The position numbers were made by a program, and so were the translations under genes. Shown one piece after another: positions 1 to 4,434 of a stretch of 7,317 nucleotides of DNA (its first letter is position 1; the number at the start of each line of letters is the position of its first letter). This DNA is from Candidatus Aenigmatarchaeota archaeon. GTDB taxonomy: Archaea > Aenigmatarchaeota > Aenigmatarchaeia > QMZP01 > JAUXAV01. Where the stretch lies: assembly GCA_030619735.1 (NCBI GenBank), contig JAUXAV010000055.1, positions 1 to 7,317 on the forward strand. The letters run 5' to 3'. The notes under the pieces were generated by a model. The model was not told where the DNA came from, ran no database searches, and saw only the letters and a list, made by a program, of their open reading frames with translations.

Positions 1-54
1 AAGAGGGAACCCAGAGTTCCCCCTCTTGTATCATCCCCTCCTGATATTGAGGGG
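1..54. repeat. Two consecutive inverted repeats at the left edge
   Basis: Seen directly: AAGAGGG at 1-7 pairs with CCCTCTT at 21-27, continued by AAC (8-10) with GTT (16-18) across a CC bulge, leaving a 5-nt loop. A second stem is CCCCTC (35-40) with GAGGGG (49-54) around an 8-nt loop. They precede the ATG of the first gene. They could belong to the 3' end of an upstream transcript or to a leader. I see no U-tract that would make a convincing terminator and no known RNA family signature. Confidence 0.35.
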
Positions 55-82
55 AGATAAACGGAAATCCAGCCTAGGGCGT

Positions 83-349
83 ATGGAAGCCATGCAGTTC
101 ATACTCCAGAGATTCGACATAAGGAAGCTCAGGACAGGCTGCAATGCCAGGGGATGCAAAAAGACCCCAACCAGGGAGCTCCTTCTCCTGGAATTCGACC
201 AGAAAAAACCAGCCAGGAAGATAGCCTCCCTCTACCTCTGCGAAAAGCACTGCAAGAAGGAGGCAAATTCCATCCCAAAGGAGTTCAGGAAAGCCGGGGG
301 AAAGCACATAGGGGGCAGGATTTATAACATGCCTCCAGTCATGCACTAA
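83..349 (+). CDS. Small Cys/Lys-rich hypothetical protein, possible zinc-binding fold
   Basis: I do not recognise this 88-residue protein. It is basic and carries four cysteines in two pairs: C20-x4-C25 (in CNARGCKK) and C53-x3-C57 (in CEKHCKK, with H56 between). The spacing would suit one bound zinc in a small treble-clef-like or ribbon fold, but that is inference. Between the pairs is a predicted strand-like hydrophobic stretch (ELLLLEF). There is no signal peptide or membrane segment. The frame is open from a TTG at 26, but that start would place the coding region inside two inverted repeats; ATG 83 (or ATG 92, three residues in) is preferred. No Shine-Dalgarno sequence is evident at any of them. 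Codon use (AGG, CTC, AAG) matches the neighbouring genes, which supports real coding. It is followed by 47 bases and a separate TATA box, so it is not clearly in an operon with the next gene. Confidence 0.6.
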   Translation: MEAMQFILQRFDIRKLRTGCNARGCKKTPTRELLLLEFDQKKPARKIASLYLCEKHCKKEANSIPKEFRKAGGKHIGGRIYNMPPVMH

Positions 350-365
350 GACTGCCCAGCCAATA

Positions 366-373
366 TTTTTATA
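366..373 (+). promoter_or_regulatory. Archaeal TATA box for the AT-rich gene at 397
   Basis: TTTTTATA centred about 27 bases before ATG 397. That is the usual distance from TATA box to transcription start in archaea, so the transcript would begin at or next to the ATG and be leaderless. No Shine-Dalgarno sequence lies between. Confidence 0.5.
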
Positions 374-396
374 AGGTTTAGTTCTAATTAGATAGT

Positions 397-684
397 ATGA
401 AAGAATATAATTTTCCCCATGCAGACGCAGCGCTTGCTTTTTTAGAAATCCAGGGGCTTTGTTTATTTTGTACTCATAATATAGTGCCAGTCAATCTAGA
501 AGGCTATCCAACATATCCTGGCTCCGATTCTCCCCGGACTATTGCCCGTTTATATTCTGATAAATTAAATTTTAATGTTGACACACAAGGCATGAAGGCC
601 CCAGCTCTTTCTATTCTCAAAAAATATCAAAGGAAGCTTAAAAGAGCTCTAAAAAAAGAAGGAATACCATCTATTAATATTTAA
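397..684 (+). CDS. Hypothetical AT-rich orphan protein of 95 residues
   Basis: I do not recognise the product. It has a CLFC pair at residues 22-25 followed by His27, a Pro/Gly/Ser-rich middle (about 30-47), and a strongly basic C-terminal helix (about 70-90, with KKYQRKLKR). A single Cys pair is not enough to claim a zinc site unless it dimerises. No signal peptide or membrane segment is visible. Base and codon use differ from its neighbours: A/T-ending codons dominate (TTT, ATT, TTA, GCT) and CGG and CGT arginine codons appear, whereas flanking genes use AGG, ATA and CTC. This suggests recent acquisition or a fast-evolving orphan. A TATA box at 366-373 gives it an independent, probably leaderless transcript. 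The frame could be non-coding by chance, but start, promoter spacing and length together make a real gene more likely. Confidence 0.55.
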   Translation: MKEYNFPHADAALAFLEIQGLCLFCTHNIVPVNLEGYPTYPGSDSPRTIARLYSDKLNFNVDTQGMKAPALSILKKYQRKLKRALKKEGIPSINI

Positions 685-702
685 GAGTCCTAGCTGCCCC
701 TT

Positions 703-726
703 AAAGAAAGATTTATAATATAAATA
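703..726 (+). promoter_or_regulatory. BRE/TATA promoter of the tRNA-Phe–endA unit
   Basis: A purine-rich stretch AAAGAAAG (703-710) is followed by an extended TATA element (712-726, TTTATAATATAAATA). Transcription would start near 740-750, giving a short 5' leader before the tRNA at 757. No comparable TATA element lies about 27 bases before the endA ATG at 920 (that stretch is inside the third tRNA intron), so this promoter most likely drives both the tRNA and endA. Confidence 0.6.
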
Positions 727-765
727 CATAACCATTATTAATTACATCACCGGACCGGGGCGGTA

Positions 766-785
766 GCCAAATAATCGGGCCGCAA
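766..785 (+). other. tRNA intron 1, position 9/10, 20 nt
   Basis: A strict BHB motif defines the ends. Central 4-bp helix: GCGG (760-763) with CCGC (780-783). 5' bulge TA|G (764-766) and 3' bulge AA|G (784-786), each cut between its second and third base. Outer helix GGG (757-759) with CTC (787-789), including one G-T. The inner helix is short: CC (767-768) with GG (778-779) around a 9-nt loop. Excision joins T8 A9 to the D-stem G10. The outer and central helices consume the whole 5' acceptor strand, so this motif and the mature acceptor stem exclude each other. Confidence 0.85.
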
Positions 786-807
786 GCTCAGTCCGGGAGA
801 GCACATG

Positions 808-830
808 AGGAATTGGAGAATTCCTGTGAA
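808..830 (+). other. tRNA intron 2, position 30/31, 23 nt
   Basis: Central 4-bp helix: CACA (802-805) with TGTG (825-828). 5' bulge TG|A (806-808) and 3' bulge AA|G (829-831). Inner helix is a perfect 6-bp hairpin, GGAATT (809-814) with AATTCC (819-824), closed by GGAG. Outer helix is only two pairs, GA (800-801) with CT (832-833), so the motif is somewhat relaxed on that side. Excision restores a perfect anticodon stem by bringing G831 opposite C839; left in place, the 31-39 pair would be A-C and the loop would not have seven bases. Confidence 0.87.
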
Positions 831-859
831 GCTGAAGACCATGGAGTCGAGGGTTCAAA

Positions 860-904
860 CGCACTGCTCATTGCGCTCGCAGGCGCTTTCAGTAGCGCTG
901 AAAA
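860..904 (+). other. tRNA intron 3, position 59/60 in the T-loop, 45 nt
   Basis: Outer helix is the T stem itself, GAGGG (849-853) with CCCTC (906-910). Central 4-bp helix TTCA (854-857) with TGAA (899-902). 5' bulge AA|C (858-860) and 3' bulge AA|T (903-905). Inner helix GCACTGCT (861-868) with AGTAGCGC (891-898), one A·C mismatch and one G-T pair, then a second stem GCGC (873-876) with GCGC (883-886). Excision restores the 7-base loop TTCAAAT. Confidence 0.9.
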
Positions 905-919
905 TCCCTCCCGCCCCAT

Positions 920-1489
920 ATGCCCAGAAAAGCCACAAAGAAAAAGCAAGAGAAAGCAGGCAAAATCCCAGAGGCAAGACTCCTTGTCAACAAGGCACTG
1001 GTTTCAAAGGGCTTTGAAGAACTCCTGGAAAAATCCTACGGCAAGGAAATTTCAGGCAGGCTGGAGCTTGCCTTTACAGAAGCCCTCTACCTCCTGGAAA
1101 AGGGCAAGATTAAACTGAAAAAGGACAGGAGGCTTGTAAAATTCGACCAGCTCCTGGAGCTTGCCCTGAAAAAGGACAAGAGGATTCATGAGAAATACAC
1201 AGTCTATAAGGACCTCAGGGACAGGGGCCTGGTAGTGAAAACGGGCTTCAAGTTCGGCTGCGACTTCAGGGTCTACCAGAGAGGTGTTGGCGTGAAAAAG
1301 GGCCCAAAGGGCCATGGCGAGCACACAAAATGGATTGTCTTTACAATTCCCGAGGACTACACATGCTCCTTTGCAGAGCTTTCCAGGGCAGTAAGGCTTG
1401 CCCACTCCATAAGGGCCAGGATGCTCTGGGCAATATTGGACAATGAGTCAGGGGTAACCTACCTGGAGGTAGTCAGGACAAAGCCATAA
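920..1489 (+). CDS. endA: tRNA-intron endonuclease EndA (catalytic Lys position altered)
   Basis: This 189-residue protein is the archaeal tRNA-splicing endonuclease that cuts BHB motifs at intron ends. It aligns along nearly its whole length with the ~179-residue Methanocaldococcus jannaschii enzyme as I recall it: N-terminal domain (about 20-80, with LAFTEALYLLEKGKI), then the catalytic domain from YKDLRDRGLVVKTGFKFGCDF onward in two parts (96-102, 104-116). The catalytic Tyr is Y119 (in DFRVYQRG) and His is H135 (in HGEHTKW). The third residue, Lys156 of M. jannaschii in AHSVRKK, falls on A166 here (AHSIRAR), flanked by R165 and R167. The Tyr-His interval is 16 rather than 10 residues, with a basic Gly-rich insert. 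ATG 920 is the only plausible start: no other ATG, GTG or TTG lies in the N-terminal part. The ATG is 1 nt after the tRNA-Phe 3' end, with no Shine-Dalgarno sequence. It may form a homotetramer, or be one half of an (αβ)2 enzyme with a partner outside the window. Confidence 0.9.
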   Translation: MPRKATKKKQEKAGKIPEARLLVNKALVSKGFEELLEKSYGKEISGRLELAFTEALYLLEKGKIKLKKDRRLVKFDQLLELALKKDKRIHEKYTVYKDLRDRGLVVKTGFKFGCDFRVYQRGVGVKKGPKGHGEHTKWIVFTIPEDYTCSFAELSRAVRLAHSIRARMLWAILDNESGVTYLEVVRTKP

Positions 1490-1494
1490 AAAGG

Positions 1495-1502
1495 CTTTAA
1501 AC
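1495..1502 (+). promoter_or_regulatory. TATA box for rps17e
   Basis: CTTTAAAC, preceded by AAAAGG, is centred about 28 bases before ATG 1527 and 6 bases after the endA stop codon. The spacing predicts a leaderless rps17e transcript. The downstream CBS-domain gene starts 9 nt after rps17e and has no separate TATA box at the right distance, so it probably shares this promoter. Confidence 0.55.
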
Positions 1503-1526
1503 CCTTATGATATAGGATAGATTCGT

Positions 1527-1727
1527 ATGGGACGCATTAAAAGCATCGCAATAAAGAGGCTGGGAGAAGAGCTGATAAAGGAGCACGGAGGCAAGTTCTC
1601 CACGGACTTTGAGAAGAACAAAAAGGTTTTGGGTGAGGTCAAACCCATAAAATCCAAGAGGACCAGGAACATACTGGCAGGCTACATCACGAAGAAGATG
1701 CAACAGATTAAAAGCTCCGGAATCTAA
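1527..1727 (+). CDS. rps17e: 30S ribosomal protein S17e
   Basis: A 66-residue small-subunit ribosomal protein of the family shared by archaea and eukaryotes. The length matches archaeal members (about 60-70). Family features are visible in order: MGRIKSIAIKRLGEELIKE at the N-terminus, the FSTDFEKNKKVLGEV segment (about 26-40), and the KSKRTRNILAGYITKKM segment (about 45-61), close to the usual TDFEENK and SKKLRNRIAGYVT pattern. It is basic and soluble, as expected for rRNA binding. A TATA box about 28 bases upstream and no Shine-Dalgarno sequence suggest a leaderless mRNA. It is followed after 9 nt by the CBS/HPF-like gene, a link that fits a ribosome-related role for that protein. Confidence 0.93.
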   Translation: MGRIKSIAIKRLGEELIKEHGGKFSTDFEKNKKVLGEVKPIKSKRTRNILAGYITKKMQQIKSSGI

Positions 1728-1736
1728 ATACTATTT

Positions 1737-2840
1737 ATGAACCTTCTGGACATTGCCGAGCCAGCCCTGGTTTTAAAGCCAGGGGAAAGGGTCTCCAAGG
1801 CAATATCAAAAATGACCAGGCTCAGGAAGCCCGAGGCCCTGGTAGTAAGAGAGGGGAAGCTCCTCGGCATCCTGGCAGCCAGGGACCTGGCAAAGAGGAA
1901 GATAAACAATCCTGACCAGGTCGGGATTTCAAAATTCATCAGGAGCATAAACCCTGCCCTTCCGGATACCCCTATAAGGGAGGCAATAAGCTCCATACTT
2001 GTGAATGACTACCCGGCCCTCCCCCTCCAGAAGGGCAGCAAATTCTTTGTCCTGACAAAGCTGGGAATCCTGAATGCCATCAGGTCTGACCCCGCCTTTA
2101 AGGGCATATTTGTGAGGGATATAATGCGCTTCCCCTATTCCATCTCCTCCTCAGACACCATAGCAACCGCAGTATCCGTATTAAGGGAGACCGGGGTCTC
2201 CAGGCTCCTGGTCCTGAATGAGAAGAATGGCCTTGAGGGCCTCCTGGAGGCGCTGGACCTCCTGAACTCGGACATATCAATCAGGAGGTCAAAGCTGGGT
2301 GAAAAGGCAGGGGAGACAAAGAAGCTCAGGGCGGCAACAACCCTTTCCCTTATCCAGAAGAACGTCCCCAAGGCCTCACCGGACACCCCCATAAGACAGG
2401 TAATAAAATCCATGGCTGAAAAGAAAATCCCCACAACCATAATCGAAAAGGGGGGCAGAGTGGCAGGAATAGTCACCCCCAAGCTCATCCTGAAGCTCCT
2501 GGGGAAGCCCGTCCAGGGAATCTATGTCAGGGTCTCAGGCCTCCAGAGGGAGGACACCTTCATAAAACAGGTAGTGGACGAGGAAATCAGGCACGAAATC
2601 CAGAAGCTGGCCAGGTTCTTCCCCATAGACCACATGGTAATGCATGTGGACCGCTACCACCAGACCGGCAGGAGAGTCAAATACTCTGTAAGGGCAAGCC
2701 TTATAACAGAAAGGGGAATGTTCTTTGCCAGGGAGCATGACTGGGACATAACCAAGGCAGTCAGGGGAATCCTGCAAAAGCTTGAAAGAGAAATAATAAA
2801 GAAGAAGGAAAAAGCAGAGGTATACAGGAGGGGGGCCTAA
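1737..2840 (+). CDS. Four-CBS protein with a C-terminal HPF/RaiA-like ribosome-binding domain
   Basis: The 367-residue protein appears to have four CBS motifs in two Bateman pairs: about 1-56, 62-118, 123-180 and 205-256. CBS pairs commonly bind adenine nucleotides, so the front part is a likely energy or nucleotide sensor. The last ~105 residues (260-365) do not look like CBS. They resemble the ribosome hibernation factor fold: an amphipathic helix (VVDEEIRHEIQKLARFF), then strands (VMHVDRY, KYSVRASLIT, GMFFAREHDWD) and a closing helix KAVRGILQKLEREI, comparable to the INELINKLERQLNK end of E. coli RaiA. That assignment is by eye. The protein is soluble. It lies 9 nt after rps17e, probably in one transcript, which supports a ribosome-associated role. 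Its stop overlaps the GlyRS stop by 3-4 bases. Which ligand binds, and whether it stalls or dimerises ribosomes, cannot be read from sequence. An ordinary CBS-only regulator is the alternative. Confidence 0.8.
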   Translation: MNLLDIAEPALVLKPGERVSKAISKMTRLRKPEALVVREGKLLGILAARDLAKRKINNPDQVGISKFIRSINPALPDTPIREAISSILVNDYPALPLQKGSKFFVLTKLGILNAIRSDPAFKGIFVRDIMRFPYSISSSDTIATAVSVLRETGVSRLLVLNEKNGLEGLLEALDLLNSDISIRRSKLGEKAGETKKLRAATTLSLIQKNVPKASPDTPIRQVIKSMAEKKIPTTIIEKGGRVAGIVTPKLILKLLGKPVQGIYVRVSGLQREDTFIKQVVDEEIRHEIQKLARFFPIDHMVMHVDRYHQTGRRVKYSVRASLITERGMFFAREHDWDITKAVRGILQKLEREIIKKKEKAEVYRRGA

Positions 2841-4348
2841 CCCTTTATCACCTTTCCCAGTTTTCCTAGTTTCTCCCCATTCAAGAACTTCTTCAAGACC
2901 TCAGGTAAATCTTTTATTTTAATTCTTATCTGCTTCATGCTGTCCCTGTCCCTCAGGGTCACATCCTCTTTCTTAAGGGAGTCATAATCTATGGTAATTC
3001 CGGCTGCGACTCCAATTTCATCAACACGCCTATAGCGCCTACCTATACTGCCTGACTCATCATAAAATACATTGAATCCATTCTCTTCCAATAGTTTCTG
3101 GATTTCCCTGGCCTTTCCCGGAAGTTTGTCCTTATTTACCAGAGGGAAAACCCCGGCATCAAACGGGGAAACCAGCCTTGGGAACCTCAAGACCGTGCGG
3201 TCTTTCTCCTTTGCAAAAGCCAGCTCAAGCAGGGCATATACATTCCTGTCCACTCCCATGCTCACTTCCAAGACATGGGGCGTTAGGGATTTACCCTCAA
3301 CATTGATTACCATGCTCGTACCGGAAACCTCCTGATGCCCATCCAAGTCGTGCGAGGTCCTGTAATGGAGCCCCGCGACTTCCTTAAATCCGCCCAAGCT
3401 CTCCAGGTTTAATTCCATATCAAAATGATACTTGTTATAAAAGGCCTTTTCCTCTTTGCTTAATTCCCTAAACCTGAATTTCTCCCTCGGAAGTTTCAAT
3501 ATGTCCAGATAGAATTTCTGGACCATTGCCATATAATAGACATAGAATTTGGGGAGTTTCAGCCTCCTAACAGCATCCCCGCATGCAATCTCCTCAATTT
3601 TATTATTTTTCTTATTTTTGACAGGAAAAACCCTTAGCTTATACTTGGCAATAGAATTGAATTTAGGATGCTCATTAATCTTGGCATGGTCAAAAAATAT
3701 CTGCAATTCGGCCTGATTGAATTCCCTCATCCTTATCAGAACATTCCTTGGTGAAATCTCATTCCTGAATGCCTTCCCCACAATGGCCAGGCCAAATGGG
3801 AGTTTCCTCCTCAGCGCCTCAAACTCCAGCTTGAAATTCATATAAGCCCCCTGTGCGGTTTCAGGCAAAAGATATGCTTTTCTAGCTTCAGCCCCTGTCC
3901 CCACATCCAGAGGGAACATCATATTCAGTTCCCCAACCTCTTCCAGGGAACCCCCGCACTTAGGGCATTTAATATTATGCTTCTTAATCAGTTTCATCAA
4001 ATCCTTTGGAGAAAGCCCCTCAAAATTCTCCTTCAATTCCTTTTCAATTATATGGTCTGCCCTTTCACTATTCCTGCACTTTTTGCATTTCACAATAGGG
4101 TCTACGAACGAAATAAGATGCCCACTCGCCTTGAACACGTTTTCAGGCATGATGCTGCAAGTTTCTATCTCATAAAAATTGTCATCCAAACCAAGAAAGA
4201 ATTTCCTCCAGAGGTTCTCCCATTTCCTCTTCAGGAGGGTTCCCAGATGGGCATAATCATAGAACCCTGACATTGCCCCATGAATCTGGGCGCTCTGCCA
4301 AAAGAACCCCCTCCTCTTCGCAATCTCCTCCAGCTCGCTCTCTTTCAT
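2837..4348 (-). CDS. glyS: Glycyl-tRNA synthetase, archaeal/eukaryotic α2 type
   Basis: Class II aminoacyl-tRNA synthetase that charges tRNA-Gly in the cytoplasm. Numbering from the ATG at 4348 gives 503 residues. Seen: N-terminal EIAKRRGFFWQS and GFYDYAHLG (motif 1 region), a four-cysteine probable zinc site (C88-x2-C91 and C128-x2-C131) in the insertion domain, LLPETAQGAY, motif 2 GKAFRNEISPRNVLIRMREF (about 191-210), motif 3 MGVDRNVYALLE (about 364-375), and an anticodon-binding domain from about 394 with GIGVAAG-like and TLRDRDSMKQ segments near the end. Start choice: homologues have about a dozen residues before the RRGF motif, which fits ATG 4348; an ATG at 4372 would add eight residues. 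The gene is more AT-rich than its neighbours and is convergent with the CBS/HPF gene, the two stop codons sharing CTAA. It follows the methyltransferase gene after about 78 bases and probably has its own promoter. Confidence 0.95.
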   Translation of the reverse strand: MKESELEEIAKRRGFFWQSAQIHGAMSGFYDYAHLGTLLKRKWENLWRKFFLGLDDNFYEIETCSIMPENVFKASGHLISFVDPIVKCKKCRNSERADHIIEKELKENFEGLSPKDLMKLIKKHNIKCPKCGGSLEEVGELNMMFPLDVGTGAEARKAYLLPETAQGAYMNFKLEFEALRRKLPFGLAIVGKAFRNEISPRNVLIRMREFNQAELQIFFDHAKINEHPKFNSIAKYKLRVFPVKNKKNNKIEEIACGDAVRRLKLPKFYVYYMAMVQKFYLDILKLPREKFRFRELSKEEKAFYNKYHFDMELNLESLGGFKEVAGLHYRTSHDLDGHQEVSGTSMVINVEGKSLTPHVLEVSMGVDRNVYALLELAFAKEKDRTVLRFPRLVSPFDAGVFPLVNKDKLPGKAREIQKLLEENGFNVFYDESGSIGRRYRRVDEIGVAAGITIDYDSLKKEDVTLRDRDSMKQIRIKIKDLPEVLKKFLNGEKLGKLGKVIKG

Positions 4349-4403
4349 AGCAACCCTTTCCTTACACTCCATCCAAAGGTCTGCACCCCAAAGACAATAA
4401 CAC

Positions 4404-4434
4404 CCATTAATTATTGTTTTCTTGTATTATAATT
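4404..4434 (-). promoter_or_regulatory. Possible glyS promoter region
   Basis: On the minus strand two AT-rich TATA-like elements lie ahead of glyS: AAATTATAATAC (4434-4423, overlapping the end of the methyltransferase gene) and CAATAATTAATGG (4416-4404). The second would start transcription near 4385. A GGGGTG at 4387-4382 could serve as a weak ribosome binding site for the alternative ATG at 4372. Neither element is strong enough to choose between them. Confidence 0.35.

Larger units (their letters stand above)
757..918 (+). tRNA. tRNA-Phe(GAA) with three BHB introns
   Basis: The 162-nt gene contains three introns (766-785, 808-830, 860-904); the spliced product is 74 nt. Spliced structure: acceptor stem GGGGCGG (757-763) with CCGCCCC (911-917), all seven pairs G-C; T8 A9; D-arm GCTCAGTCCGGGAGAGC (786-802) with A14, G15, G18G19, G20 and A21; A26; anticodon stem CATG (804-807) plus G831 with CCATG (839-843); loop CTGAAGA (832-838), anticodon GAA at 834-836 with U33 and G37; variable loop GAGTC (844-848) with C48 for the G15-C48 pair; T stem GAGGG (849-853) with CCCTC (906-910), loop TTCAAAT; discriminator A73 at 918. 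Anticodon GAA, G20, G37 and A73 all fit tRNA-Phe. CCA is not encoded. None of the introns is at the common 37/38 site. A single-intron reading fails because the anticodon arm and T-arm cannot close without removing all three segments. Confidence 0.93.

Noticed and set aside
55..60. An H/ACA-type ANANNA box after the hairpin at 35-54
   Set aside because: The hairpin is too small and lacks a pseudouridylation pocket or K-turn; chance match.
26..82. TTG start at 26 for the first small gene
   Set aside because: It lies inside an inverted repeat with no binding site or promoter; the ATGs at 83 and 92 are better.
804..843. Reading the anticodon arm without an intron, or with an intron at 37/38
   Set aside because: The arm would have an A-C mismatch at 31-39 and an oversized loop. 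The 30/31 BHB restores all five stem pairs, U33, anticodon GAA and G37.
757..918. tRNA-Phe as a decayed pseudogene
   Set aside because: All stems are perfect after splicing and all invariant bases are present; three exact BHB motifs would not survive decay.
805..1118. Two plus-strand open frames starting inside the tRNA region
   Set aside because: They overlap the tRNA exons and introns and then run in the wrong frames of endA; no family resemblance and low-complexity Ser/Arg composition.
1052..1405. Long minus-strand open frame opposite endA
   Set aside because: Shadow of a well-supported gene; biased codon use opens the opposite strand.
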